Positions 8,127 to 17,837 of a DNA stretch of 64,000 nucleotides are shown in pieces. This DNA comes from Bacillota bacterium (GTDB lineage Bacteria > Bacillota > Clostridia > Lachnospirales > Lachnospiraceae). The stretch spans positions 62,001 through 126,000 of the forward strand of contig JAEYSV010000057.1 in assembly GCA_023434365.1 (NCBI GenBank), in the 5' to 3' direction. Position 1 is the stretch's first letter, and every line of letters begins with the position of its first letter. The notes beneath the pieces are model-generated. The model made no database searches, was not told the origin of the DNA, and saw only the letters and a program-made list of their open reading frames with translations. A program made the position numbers and the translations under genes.

Positions 8127-9385
8127 AACTTATTAGTCAAACATTAAGAGTGGTTCAGTTTGAAATGAATAACTATATAAAAAATAAGAGCTTCATCGTT
8201 GTCACTATTATCATTATGGCTGTTGCAGCAATTGGCTTAAGCGTTCCAACCATACTGAATTCTTTTGATAATTCGAAAGAGCAGGAAGAAATTCCATTGC
8301 CAGGTGATGAAACTGAAGTCAATAAAGAAGTATTTTTGGTTTATGATAGTAAAGGAATTATTTCAGATTATAATTATATAAATAAGAATTATAATATGTA
8401 TCAATGGGAAGCGGCTGAATCCAGAGAAAAGTTAGAAGAGGCTGTTAATAATGATAGTGTAAAAGCAGGCTTTGTCGTTACCGATGCTACAAATTACGAA
8501 TATATTGTTAAGAACTCGTCCTTAACAGATGAAAAAGGTTTCTTATTTACTGATATATTAGGTCATTTTTATCGTAGTGCCTATATGAAAGAACATAATA
8601 TTAATATTGATGAAGTAGAACAATTATATAAGACACCTATATTATATCAGACAACACAACTTGGTAAAGATGGAGTAGCAAGTTATTTCTACTGTTATAT
8701 ATTAATCTTTGTTGTATATATGTTAATACTCGTTTATGGGCAAATGATAGCGGTAAGTGTTACAAGTGAAAAGAGCAATCGTGCTATTGAGGTATTGGTA
8801 ACAAGCACTAGTTCTAATAGTTTGATTTTTGGTAAAGTTATTGCTGGAATGATTGCTAGCCTTGCACAAGCAGGTTTAATTATTTCAACTGCCTTAATAT
8901 CCTATAATGTTAATAAGACAGCGTGGATTGAGCTTTTAGATTTTGATATGGTAATTCCAGTTGAGGTTATCATCACTTTTGCAATTTTTGGATTGTTTGG
9001 GTTCTTATTCTATTGCTTTATCTATGGTTGTTTAGGAGCATTGGTAAGTAAGACCGAGGATGTTGGTAAATCAGTTGGACCGGTAATGTTTATTTTCATG
9101 ATTGGCTTTTTCATTGGTATGATTAGTTTAACAGATAGTAATACATTATTAGTAAAGATTTCGTCTTTTATTCCATTCACTTCATGCTATACAATGATGG
9201 TTCGAGTAGCGATGGAAAGTGTGCCAATTATAGAGATTATTATATCTTTCATTATATTGGTATTATCCAATGTACTAGTAGGGGTTATTGGGTCTAAGAT
9301 TTATCGGATGGGAACCTTGCATTATGGAAACCCATTAAAACTTTCTACAGTATTAAAACGGTTAAAGAAAGAAAAGAATGCATAG
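8123..9385 (+). CDS. ABC-2 type permease (NatB-like)
   Basis: 420-residue membrane partner of the upstream ATPase. One N-terminal transmembrane helix (about residues 24-44) is followed by a large extracytoplasmic domain of about 140 residues, then five or six helices from residue 185 on, the classic layout of NatB/YhaP-type permeases. MIAVSVTSEKSNRAIEVLVTS is split between loop and helix here and is the family's coupling-region pattern. The start overlaps the ATPase stop (ATGA). A terminator hairpin follows. Confidence 0.9.
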   Translation: MKLISQTLRVVQFEMNNYIKNKSFIVVTIIIMAVAAIGLSVPTILNSFDNSKEQEEIPLPGDETEVNKEVFLVYDSKGIISDYNYINKNYNMYQWEAAESREKLEEAVNNDSVKAGFVVTDATNYEYIVKNSSLTDEKGFLFTDILGHFYRSAYMKEHNINIDEVEQLYKTPILYQTTQLGKDGVASYFYCYILIFVVYMLILVYGQMIAVSVTSEKSNRAIEVLVTSTSSNSLIFGKVIAGMIASLAQAGLIISTALISYNVNKTAWIELLDFDMVIPVEVIITFAIFGLFGFLFYCFIYGCLGALVSKTEDVGKSVGPVMFIFMIGFFIGMISLTDSNTLLVKISSFIPFTSCYTMMVRVAMESVPIIEIIISFIILVLSNVLVGVIGSKIYRMGTLHYGNPLKLSTVLKRLKKEKNA

Positions 9386-9400
9386 AATAATCTAAAGTAG

Positions 9401-9441
9401 TGCTTCAGTTCTCTATTATAGAGGGGTGAAGCATTAGTTTT
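9401..9441 (+). terminator. Terminator after the ABC exporter operon
   Basis: TGCTTCA pairs with TGAAGCA around an inner CTCTA/TAGAG stem, and a T-rich stretch (TTAGTTTT) follows. Confidence 0.65.
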
Positions 9442-9523
9442 CGAGTAAGAATTAATTGTAAGCATATATTAATTTAATTAGTTATGAGAAAGCAAGAGTA
9501 TATTATGTTTGGAGGAGATGGGA

Positions 9524-12148
9524 TTGGCACCACATGGAATGGAAAAGAATAATGTATTAAGTCAGTTACAAGTTGATAGTACCAAAGGATTGGAATTCTC
9601 TGAAGTACAAAGTCGACAAATGAAATATGGAGAAAACAAACTAAAGGCAAAAAAGCCAAAAACAATGTTTCAACGGTTCCTATTACAGTTTAAGGATGTA
9701 ATGATTTTAATTCTATTAGCTGCTGCAGTAATCTCCTTAGTGGTTGCTTTTAATGGACATGATTCTAGTGAGTTCTTTGAACCGTTACTTATTGTATTAA
9801 TTGTAATTCTTAATGCTGTGCTTGGTGTTATCCAGGAGAGCAAGGCTGAAAAAGCACTAGAAGCACTAAAAAGTATGAGTGCTCCACATGCTCGGGTTGT
9901 GCGTGGAGGAAATGAAGAAATTATTGATGCATCGTTATTGGTACCAGGAGATATTATTTTGTTAGAAGCTGGAGATTATGTGCCGGCAGATGCCAGATTA
10001 TTAGAATCTGCAAGCCTAAAATCAGAAGAAAGTGCATTGACTGGCGAATCTGTACCAAGTGAAAAGGATGCAGTGGGATTAGTAGAAGAAAAGGCTCCAA
10101 TTGGCGACCGTTTAAATATGGTTTATGCAGGTTGCAGTATCACCTATGGACGTGCTAAGGCAGTTGTAACTGCAACAGGTATGAATACGGAAATGGGTAA
10201 AATTGCAGGTATGCTTGATAAAGAGGAAAATACGGCAACTCCATTACAGATAAAACTTGCGAAATTAGGTAAGTATCTGGGCTTTTTGGCAATCGGTGTA
10301 TGTGTAATTATTTTTGCTATAGGTTTAATGTCTGATATGGAAGTCATTGATATTTTTATGGTAAGTGTTTCGCTTGCAGTATCAGCAATTCCTGAAGGGC
10401 TCCCAGCGATCGTTACGATTGTACTTAGTTTAGGTGTACAGCGTATGGTAAAGCGAAATGCTATTATTCGGAGCCTTCCAGCTGTTGAAACATTGGGAAG
10501 TGCATCAATTATTTGCTCGGATAAAACTGGTACACTAACTCAAAATCGGATGACATTATTGGAGGCGTATAATGGAGAATCAAAAACAAAAGAAGACATT
10601 AGCTCCAGTAATTCTGAATCAATAAGAAAGTTGTTATTATACGGAACGCTATGTTGTGATGGTTCTGTAGTGGTTGAGAATGGTGTCGAAAAGCATCTTG
10701 GTGACCCTACAGAAACAAGCATAGTATACGCAGCAATGAAAAATGGTATATTAAAGAGCGAAATAAACAAGACCTATGAACGTGTTGCAGAAATTCCTTT
10801 TGATTCTGAGCGTAAATTAATGACAGTAGTAAATAAAATTGATGGTAAGTTTATGGTAATTGTAAAAGGTGGCTATGATACATTAAGCAATCTCTGTATT
10901 GCTGGCGACCTTAAAAAAGGAAAAGAGATTACCGAAGATATGAGCAAGGAAGCACTACGTGTCCTGGCAGTTGCGTATAAAGAACTTGAGGAGCTGCCAT
11001 CAGCCATAACAAGTGAAACCCTGGAAAATGGTTTGACCTTTATGGGTGTAGTAGGAATGATAGACCCACCAAGAGAAGAAGCGAAAAAAGCCGTAGCAGT
11101 ATGCCGCGAAGCGGGCATTAAACCTGTAATGATAACTGGAGATCACGTTGTGACAGCATCGGCAATTGCAACACAATTAGGAATTAAAGAAGATGGTGAT
11201 GAGTCAATTACCGGAACCGAACTTCAGGCAATGACAGATGAGGAATTAGCTAGTAGAGTAAGAAATATTAGTGTTTATGCAAGAGTCTCACCAGAAGACA
11301 AGATTCGTATTGTAAAGGCATGGCAAAACAAAGGAGAGGTAGTGTCCATGACCGGTGATGGTGTAAATGATGCACCAGCTTTAAAGGCAGCTGATATCGG
11401 TTGCGCAATGGGCATTACTGGAACTGATGTTGCTAAAGGTGCAGCGGACATGACACTGACTGATGATAATTTTGCAACTATTGTCGAGGCTGTAAAAGAA
11501 GGCCGTGGAATTTATGATAACATACGTAAGACGGTTGGATTTTTACTAGGTACGAATATTGGAGAAGTAGTTATCGTCTTTGTTGCAATGTTAATTTGGA
11601 GGCAGGCCCCATTACTATCAATGCAGTTATTATGGATTAATCTTGTAACCGATAGTTTGCCTGCAATTGCGCTGGGAATGGAAAAAGTGGAACCTGAAGT
11701 AATGAAACGTAAACCACGTGCAAAAACAGAAGGAATATTTGCTGGTGGTTTAGGACTTCGTATCGTGTTACAAGGTATCATGTTTGGTTTACTATCATTA
11801 TTTGCATTCTATTATGGTTGTGACTTTAATGTTGAAGCAAGTACTATTGGTGAAGGAAGAACAATGGCATTTGGAGTATTAGCGCTTAGTCAGATTGTAC
11901 ACTCCTTTAATATGCGTTCTAATCACTCTGTCTTCAAAATAGGAGTATTTAGTAACCGTGTATTAAGTCTGGCAGCATTAGTTTCTTTAGTATTAGTGGC
12001 GGCTATTTTATTTATTCCTCCTTTAGCACTTATTTTCGGTTTAAAACGACTAGAATTCATTAATTATGCGGTCATGGTAGGGCTTTCTTTTGTTCCATTA
12101 GTTGTACTAGAAATTGCTAAATTAGTTGGTTTTGAGGAAAGAAAATAA
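9524..12148 (+). CDS. P-type ATPase, probably Ca2+-transporting
   Basis: Type IIA P-type ATPase of about 874 residues with the phosphorylation motif SDKTGTLT, actuator TGES, hinge MTGDGVNDAPAL and about ten membrane helices. The M4 sequence SAIPEGLPA and the M6 sequence NLVTDSLPA match the Ca2+-binding helices of SERCA/PMCA-like pumps, so it most likely exports Ca2+ (possibly Mn2+). The start is uncertain: GGAGG suits the TTG used here (eight-base spacer); an ATG two codons earlier is too close to it, and an ATG five codons later has no ribosome-binding site. Transcribed alone, ending at a strong bidirectional terminator. Confidence 0.93.
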   Translation: MAPHGMEKNNVLSQLQVDSTKGLEFSEVQSRQMKYGENKLKAKKPKTMFQRFLLQFKDVMILILLAAAVISLVVAFNGHDSSEFFEPLLIVLIVILNAVLGVIQESKAEKALEALKSMSAPHARVVRGGNEEIIDASLLVPGDIILLEAGDYVPADARLLESASLKSEESALTGESVPSEKDAVGLVEEKAPIGDRLNMVYAGCSITYGRAKAVVTATGMNTEMGKIAGMLDKEENTATPLQIKLAKLGKYLGFLAIGVCVIIFAIGLMSDMEVIDIFMVSVSLAVSAIPEGLPAIVTIVLSLGVQRMVKRNAIIRSLPAVETLGSASIICSDKTGTLTQNRMTLLEAYNGESKTKEDISSSNSESIRKLLLYGTLCCDGSVVVENGVEKHLGDPTETSIVYAAMKNGILKSEINKTYERVAEIPFDSERKLMTVVNKIDGKFMVIVKGGYDTLSNLCIAGDLKKGKEITEDMSKEALRVLAVAYKELEELPSAITSETLENGLTFMGVVGMIDPPREEAKKAVAVCREAGIKPVMITGDHVVTASAIATQLGIKEDGDESITGTELQAMTDEELASRVRNISVYARVSPEDKIRIVKAWQNKGEVVSMTGDGVNDAPALKAADIGCAMGITGTDVAKGAADMTLTDDNFATIVEAVKEGRGIYDNIRKTVGFLLGTNIGEVVIVFVAMLIWRQAPLLSMQLLWINLVTDSLPAIALGMEKVEPEVMKRKPRAKTEGIFAGGLGLRIVLQGIMFGLLSLFAFYYGCDFNVEASTIGEGRTMAFGVLALSQIVHSFNMRSNHSVFKIGVFSNRVLSLAALVSLVLVAAILFIPPLALIFGLKRLEFINYAVMVGLSFVPLVVLEIAKLVGFEERK

Positions 12149-12171
12149 TTATTTATTCACTAACTTATAAA

Positions 12172-12210
12172 GTAAGAAAGGGCTGTTGCTATGCAACAGC
12201 CCTTTCTTAC
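12172..12210. terminator. Bidirectional terminator between Ca2+ ATPase and crr
   Basis: An 18-bp perfect inverted repeat (GTAAGAAAGGGCTGTTGC / GCAACAGCCCTTTCTTAC) with a three-base loop. In either direction the GC-rich core is followed by CCCTTTCTTA, so it can serve both convergent genes. Confidence 0.85.
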
Positions 12211-12230
12211 TGTGAGAATCAAATTACTGA

Positions 12231-12731
12231 CTAAGGCAATGTCAAGGTTATTAACGGTTCCAAAGAAGAGACAACATGTTCTTTGTTAATGAGTAGACTA
12301 CTGTAGTCTTTTGTGTTATTTACGATAATTGGTGTCGTAACATCATACCCAGCAGCAAGTATTTCATTTAAATTAAATGAAACAAGTAGCTGGCCTTTTT
12401 TTATGTGTTGCCCTTGTTTAATATGAGGTTGAAAAAATTCTCCGTTTAGATTTGTCGTATTCAGTCCAATATGGATAAGTAAATCGATACCTTTGCGGCT
12501 TTTTAAACCAAGCGCGTGCCCAGTTGGAAATAGTGCATAAATAGTTCCATCAAATGGGGAATAGAGCTTTCCCTCAATGGGGATAATTCCAACTCCCTGA
12601 CCAAGTAGACCACTTGAAAACATGAGATCATTTACTTTATGTAGAGGTATCAGGTTCCCGGATAGAGGACTTATTATTTGAAGGGTAACAGGATCCTGAA
12701 AGAAAGATTTGATTTTTGACAATACTGGCAT
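12231..12731 (-). CDS. crr: PTS glucose-type IIA protein (free-standing)
   Basis: 166-residue phosphocarrier of the sugar phosphotransferase system, single-domain EIIA(Glc) fold. The phosphorylated His lies in DLLIHIGLNT; the second active-site His is in FPTGHALGLKS. It takes phosphate from HPr and passes it to a membrane IIBC partner. No IIBC, HPr or enzyme I gene is nearby, so it probably serves transporters encoded elsewhere. It is convergent with the Ca2+ ATPase and shares its terminator; AAAGGACG precedes the ATG. Confidence 0.92.
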   Translation of the reverse strand: MPVLSKIKSFFQDPVTLQIISPLSGNLIPLHKVNDLMFSSGLLGQGVGIIPIEGKLYSPFDGTIYALFPTGHALGLKSRKGIDLLIHIGLNTTNLNGEFFQPHIKQGQHIKKGQLLVSFNLNEILAAGYDVTTPIIVNNTKDYSSLLINKEHVVSSLEPLITLTLP

Positions 12732-12933
12732 ATAGCACGTCCTTTATTGGCATAAGTAATTAAGACCGTAAAATAAAAGGCTTACATTACTCTGATGGGA
12801 TAATAAGTATCATTATAATTATATTCATATATTTAGGATATATGATAGAATTCAGTCGATGTATTCGAATAATCATAGATAGGTTAAGTTACAATAAAAA
12901 ATAGTATGTTTAATGCTTAGAAAGGGGTATCTC

Positions 12934-13533
12934 ATGAAAAAAAGATATTATATATTAATTATGATTATAGTGGGGTTATTATTCTCAGAAAGTAGTAAGA
13001 AGAATGCTCTTGCTGTATCTATAAGAGAAACAGAACAACCATTAGAAACACAAACACCTAACGAAGGTGAGGAGAGTGGGGTATCATTAAGGACAATTTA
13101 TTCGGCAGTAAGACAAGCGTATGGAGAAAATTATATGCCGACTATGTCCTATGATTCAAAAATAATTGAAGAATTTTTTGGTATTAAATCTAGCTTCTAT
13201 GAGGAGGCTATTGCAGAGGGTCCCGAGATCAGCGCTCATATAGATACGTTTATTGCAATTAGAGCTAAGGAAGATAAGGTAAAAGAGGTAAAAAGACTGT
13301 TGATGAAGTATAGGGAAGATTTAATGAAAGATACATTACAGTATACTATTAATATTCCCAAAATTCATGCCTCCAAAGTTATTGTGAGAGGAAATTATGT
13401 GTTTTTTGTTATGTTAGGAGAGATTCCAATTGAATTAGAAGAACAGGGAAAGCAAGCAATGATGGAATTAGCAAATAAAAATAATCAGATTGCTATAGAT
13501 GCTATAGACAAAATAATGAAAAAGAATAAATAA
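12934..13533 (+). CDS. Secreted or lipid-exposed DUF4358-like protein
   Basis: 199-residue protein with an N-terminal signal or anchor (KKRYYILIMIIVGLLF) and a globular rest. The pattern HIDTFIAIRAKEDKV, a helix of the form RLLMKYREDL, and GNYVFFVMLGEIP resembles DUF4358, a family of unknown function common in Clostridia; I infer this from memory of the pattern. There is no lipobox. AGAAAGGGG precedes the chosen ATG, and a longer start overlaps that site. It stands alone between crr and the sugar-sensing locus, with no visible functional link. Confidence 0.65.
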   Translation: MKKRYYILIMIIVGLLFSESSKKNALAVSIRETEQPLETQTPNEGEESGVSLRTIYSAVRQAYGENYMPTMSYDSKIIEEFFGIKSSFYEEAIAEGPEISAHIDTFIAIRAKEDKVKEVKRLLMKYREDLMKDTLQYTINIPKIHASKVIVRGNYVFFVMLGEIPIELEEQGKQAMMELANKNNQIAIDAIDKIMKKNK

Positions 13534-13569
13534 CATGACTCAATCATTGTGCAGAATGCATGAGACATA

Positions 13570-13598
13570 TTGATTTTATCGCTATAAACATGTAAAAT
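13570..13598 (+). promoter_or_regulatory. Promoter of the sugar-sensing operon
   Basis: TTGATT, 17-base spacer, TAAAAT, about 55 bases before the first gene of the regulatory operon. Confidence 0.6.
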
Positions 13599-13651
13599 AA
13601 TGATAGTATTACTCTTGTTTTGAGGAAAAGTAAAAATGTTATGGAGCATGT

Positions 13652-14752
13652 ATGAATATAGAGAAAAAAGAAGATAAGGTCCTTAAAAAGAATCACAAGA
13701 AGCTAACAAGAAATAGAATCCTGATAATTGCATGCATATGCTCTGTTACTTTTATGCTGTTGGTTACTGTAGGAAGTCTTGTCTTTTTCAGGTACCAGAT
13801 TGAGAAAAGTCCTCAATTAGTACAGGCTGAAGCTTACGAGGAATTTGAACGATATTATGTGTTGATACCAAGTAATGTAAAGTCTTCATTCTGGCAGTCA
13901 GTGTATAAGGGGGCAAAATTAGAGGGTGAAAAGACAGGTGCTCTAATTGAGATGTTAGGAGAAAACTTAAGTACCATATATTCAGAAGAACAGTTAATGC
14001 GTATAGCGATTGATTCGAAAGTCCGTGGTATAATTGTGGAAGCAAATGAGCGATTGCAAATGAAAGAGTTAATAGATGAGGCTTCTAGACAAGGTATTCC
14101 GGTGGTTACAGCATTTGGTGATAATTCCTTAAGTAGCAGGCAAAGCTATGTGAGTATTAATAATTATAATCTTGGCGGAGAATACGGCGAACAGGTAAGT
14201 GAGCTGGCAAAGAGCTTTTTTGCCAGCGGGCAAAAAGAGCGTATGCACGTTATGGTATTAATCAATGAGAATACAGATGATAGTAGTCAGAATATCGTTT
14301 TTAATGGGCTACAAAAAACGTTAGAAACAGAAAGCAGATATTTTTCGCAGATAGAGTTAGAGACAGTAGCTGTGGATTCTGATGGTGCTTTTGCAGCAGA
14401 GGAAGATATTCGAGATATTTTTATGAATAAGGAACATTTACCCGATGTTATCATTTGTTTAAACGAGTTAAATACTACGTGTGTATATCAGGCAGTAGTT
14501 GATTATAATATGGTTGGACAAATTTCGATCTTAGGTTATTATGATTCGGATACCATCTTAAAGGCAATTGATAAGAATGTTATAACATCCACCGTTTCGG
14601 TTGATACAAACCAAGTTGGGCAATATTGTGTTCAGGCATTAAATGAATATGTGGAAACAGGTCATGTAAGTGAATATTTCTCGGTAGATATTTCGATAAT
14701 AACATCTAAAAATGTTAACAAATATCTAGAAGGAGGTACAAATGTGGAATAA
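13652..14752 (+). CDS. Membrane-anchored sugar-binding sensor protein
   Basis: 366-residue protein with a basic N-terminus, one transmembrane helix at about residues 22-47, and an extracytoplasmic periplasmic-binding fold of the LacI/ribose-binding (Peripla_BP_4) type. Family-like elements are IPSNVKSSFWQSVYKGAKLEG, split over strand and helix, RGIIVEAN, GIPVVTAF and QISILGYYDSD. Unlike transport binding proteins it has no lipobox. It overlaps the histidine-kinase gene by 11 bases. I infer that it is the ligand-binding component of a three-component sensing system with the next two genes. GGAG precedes the ATG. Confidence 0.85.
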   Translation: MNIEKKEDKVLKKNHKKLTRNRILIIACICSVTFMLLVTVGSLVFFRYQIEKSPQLVQAEAYEEFERYYVLIPSNVKSSFWQSVYKGAKLEGEKTGALIEMLGENLSTIYSEEQLMRIAIDSKVRGIIVEANERLQMKELIDEASRQGIPVVTAFGDNSLSSRQSYVSINNYNLGGEYGEQVSELAKSFFASGQKERMHVMVLINENTDDSSQNIVFNGLQKTLETESRYFSQIELETVAVDSDGAFAAEEDIRDIFMNKEHLPDVIICLNELNTTCVYQAVVDYNMVGQISILGYYDSDTILKAIDKNVITSTVSVDTNQVGQYCVQALNEYVETGHVSEYFSVDISIITSKNVNKYLEGGTNVE

Positions 14753-16235
14753 ATGCAGGCAAAAATTCTACAATGTTACCTTACGAACAAAGTTAATTCT
14801 TGTTTTTATTGCGACAACGCTAGTAATACTTATGGTCAATCTTTTTTTATATATTAACATTAATAAAATGATTAACCGTATGGATAATATATATCAAAGT
14901 AATATAAATCTAAATGAGTTAGCAAGCGCTCTGTTAGAAGTGCAGGATGGAATGACAGCATATCTGAATACTAAAACCACGGATGCTATGGAGGAGTATT
15001 ATCGTAGCAAGCAAAATTATAATATGTTAGTTAATGAGTTGCGTGATCAGGTAACAAACAATGATTTGATGTTAATGGAGAGAAATATTAGAGAAATGTC
15101 AATAAAATATCTTCAGATTACAAATCAGGCAATTGATGCAAAACGAGGTCGAAATGTAGAAAAATATAAAATGCATTATGAAAATGCAACCCAAGTATAC
15201 GAGTATATCAGTACATATATATATAGTTTAAATAATGAGCAGTTTAAAGACAACTCTAGTAATTACAAAATTCTATCTGTTTCACTTCATTATTTAGAGT
15301 TAATAAGCACAATTATATTGGTAATGATCGCATTTTGTAATGTCATCTTAATCGTATTTGTAACAGGGACAATAACTAATCCACTTAAAGTGTTAGCTTC
15401 TGTAGCAAACCGGGTTGCAGGAGGAGAGTTAAATATTCCTTTGCTACAGGTGCGTTCTGGTGATGAGGTAGGGGTAGTGAGTAGTGCGTTTAATAAAATG
15501 CTGATTAATATCAGGCTTTATATCAAACAGATTACTCAAAGTATGAAAAACGAGCAGGAGCTTAAGGAAAAAGAGTTAATGATGGAGACCCACTTAAAGG
15601 ATGCAAGATTAAAGTATCTTCAAGCTCAGATTAATCCTCATTTTCTATTCAATACATTTAATGCAGGGGCACAGCTTGCTATGATGGAAGGCGCCGATCG
15701 TACCTACGAATATATTCAGAACACCGCTCGATTTTTTAGATATAATATCAAAAAAGATAATGACATAGTAACATTACGCGAGGAAATTGAACTCATTGAT
15801 AACTATATCTATATTCTAAATGTGCGTTTTTCTGGAGAAATTCAATTTGTTAAAGAGGTGGAAGAAACGCTGACAGATATTAAGATACCTGGTATGATAT
15901 TACAACCAATTGTCGAAAACAGCGTGAATTATGGTATTCGTAATATTGATTGGCCTGGTGAAATAATACTTTCTGTCTATGAGAAAAAAGATAAAGTATG
16001 TATTAGCGTGCGTGACAATGGCGTTGGAGTTACAAAAGAAGTTATTAGTCGAATAATGACCGGAAAAGTGAAAGCAGAGGACATGGGACAGGATTCCAAT
16101 GGAGTCGGGCTTAGCAATGTAATTGGTAGATTGCGGTTGCTTTATGGTGAAATGAATGTATTTTCTATTTTAAGTGAGGGAGAGAATAAGGGGACAGAAG
16201 TCGTAATAACAATACCAAACGCTAAGAAGGGGTAA
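14742..16235 (+). CDS. Sensor histidine kinase, YesM/HPK7 type
   Basis: 497 residues. Transmembrane helices at about 17-37 and 188-209 flank a helical extracytoplasmic domain; a HAMP region (about 210-262), a coiled coil, and a His_kinase domain follow, with phosphoacceptor His300 in QINPHFLFNTFN. ATPase motifs are PIVENSVNYGI (N box), RDNGVGV (G1) and GVGLSNVIGRL (G2). YesM-type kinases pair with AraC-type response regulators, and exactly that gene follows after three bases. AGGAGG precedes the ATG. Probably receives the signal from the anchored binding protein encoded upstream. Confidence 0.95.
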   Translation: MWNKCRQKFYNVTLRTKLILVFIATTLVILMVNLFLYININKMINRMDNIYQSNINLNELASALLEVQDGMTAYLNTKTTDAMEEYYRSKQNYNMLVNELRDQVTNNDLMLMERNIREMSIKYLQITNQAIDAKRGRNVEKYKMHYENATQVYEYISTYIYSLNNEQFKDNSSNYKILSVSLHYLELISTIILVMIAFCNVILIVFVTGTITNPLKVLASVANRVAGGELNIPLLQVRSGDEVGVVSSAFNKMLINIRLYIKQITQSMKNEQELKEKELMMETHLKDARLKYLQAQINPHFLFNTFNAGAQLAMMEGADRTYEYIQNTARFFRYNIKKDNDIVTLREEIELIDNYIYILNVRFSGEIQFVKEVEETLTDIKIPGMILQPIVENSVNYGIRNIDWPGEIILSVYEKKDKVCISVRDNGVGVTKEVISRIMTGKVKAEDMGQDSNGVGLSNVIGRLRLLYGEMNVFSILSEGENKGTEVVITIPNAKKG

Positions 16236-16238
16236 TTT

Positions 16239-17837
16239 ATGTATAAAATCATGATTGCTGACGATGAAGGAATCGTCATTGACTCATTAAAATTTATAAT
16301 AGATAAAGAGTTTAAAGATAATTGCGTTGTTGAATTTGCAAAAACAGGTAGAAGTGTAATTGAACTAGCTGAGCATTTTCGACCTGATATTGCATTCATG
16401 GACATACAAATGCCAGGTATTAATGGGATTGAGGCAATTCGTGAAATAAAGTTATCAAACAGTCAAACCACATTTATTATTATGAGTGCCTACGATAAAT
16501 TTGACTATGCAAAAGAAGCGATTAACCTTGGAGTAATGGAATACATAAACAAACCGATAGAAAGAACAAAAATAGTGGAAGTTCTGCGTCGAGCCATGCA
16601 TTTGATTGATAATGAACGAGAAAAACGGAGTAAAGAGCTCATCATTCGAGAAAAGATGGAAACCGTAGTTCCTATTATTGAAAATGGATTAATATATAAT
16701 ATTATTTTTCGTACAAATTTTGAAGAGGATGTTGACAACTTTAAGAATCTGCTAGGGATAAAAGAAGACTATGGATATATGGCCGTACTGGTATGTGGTG
16801 ATAAGCAGGAAGGAAATCATATGACCAATGCAGTTGGAGCGAGTGTGCGTGTGCAGAATTCTTACCGAGAAGTCAGAGAAATTGTAAAGGAATATTTCTC
16901 GTGTGTAATGGGTTGTGTAATGGCCAATAAAATTGCATTGTTTATACCAAGTAGTAATGAAAAGATGCAGTATAATGAACGTATTCAAATGATTGAAAAG
17001 TCAAGAGAAGCAGTTCGTAAATTAAAAAAGAAATTAGATGTGGCATTTCGTTTAGGAATTGGATCGGTCTGTAAAATAGATCAGGCGATGACTTCCTATA
17101 ATGAAGCATTGCAGGCATTGGTAGATTCAACGGGAAGTGTTGCTCATGTTGACGATTTACCTATTCGCTGCGAATATGGGGATGAGAATTACCCTATAGA
17201 GACAGAAAAGACGTTGTTTGAAATGACCGAAAAAGGGGATGAAAATGCGGCAATTGTCGCTGCCAATAAATTCTTTGACTGGATGGAGGAAAATTACTCT
17301 AATTACATTATGGACATTCAGTTAAAGGCGTTGGAGTTTGTTTTGTGGGCAGAACATCTTGCTTATAATAGTGGTGGTATGACTTATCATTTCCGGTCAA
17401 GAGAGGATTATTTGCCATCTTTGCTAGAATTAACAGAGTTAGAGAGTATTAGAAGATGGTTTATTGATAAGATAATGGTCGCTTGCCGCCGTGTAGCAAA
17501 CAAGAAAGAGGAACAAAGTAGTGGAGTAGTGTCGAAAGCCTTAGTCTATATTAATAAGCACTTTAATAAAGATATTTCGCTAGATGATGTGTCGAGAGAG
17601 GTAGATATTAGTCCTTATTATTTTAGTAAACTGTTTAAAGATGAAACGGGGCAGAACTTTATTGAATACCTAACGAATATCAGAATCGATAAAGCAAAGC
17701 ATCTATTGCTTCATAGTGATTTGAGCATGAAGGAAATATGTATTAATGTCGGATATTCGGATCCTAACTACTTTAGCCGAACATTTAAAAAGAATGTGGG
17801 AATTACACCAACTGAGTTTAAGGAGGGGGTAAGATGA
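16239..17837 (+). CDS. Response regulator with AraC-type DNA-binding domain
   Basis: 532 residues: receiver domain at 1-120 with acidic pocket ADDE and phosphoacceptor Asp55 in FMDIQMPGING, a central linker of about 300 residues with a weak GGDEF-like fold seen in the YesN family, and two AraC helix-turn-helices at about 430-530 (ISLDDVSREVDISPYYFSKL and MKEICINVGYSDPNYFSRTF, each only 20 residues). Cognate regulator of the kinase just upstream. The most likely target is the ABC importer operon 1.2 kb downstream. Its stop overlaps the next start (ATGA). Confidence 0.94.
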   Translation: MYKIMIADDEGIVIDSLKFIIDKEFKDNCVVEFAKTGRSVIELAEHFRPDIAFMDIQMPGINGIEAIREIKLSNSQTTFIIMSAYDKFDYAKEAINLGVMEYINKPIERTKIVEVLRRAMHLIDNEREKRSKELIIREKMETVVPIIENGLIYNIIFRTNFEEDVDNFKNLLGIKEDYGYMAVLVCGDKQEGNHMTNAVGASVRVQNSYREVREIVKEYFSCVMGCVMANKIALFIPSSNEKMQYNERIQMIEKSREAVRKLKKKLDVAFRLGIGSVCKIDQAMTSYNEALQALVDSTGSVAHVDDLPIRCEYGDENYPIETEKTLFEMTEKGDENAAIVAANKFFDWMEENYSNYIMDIQLKALEFVLWAEHLAYNSGGMTYHFRSREDYLPSLLELTELESIRRWFIDKIMVACRRVANKKEEQSSGVVSKALVYINKHFNKDISLDDVSREVDISPYYFSKLFKDETGQNFIEYLTNIRIDKAKHLLLHSDLSMKEICINVGYSDPNYFSRTFKKNVGITPTEFKEGVR

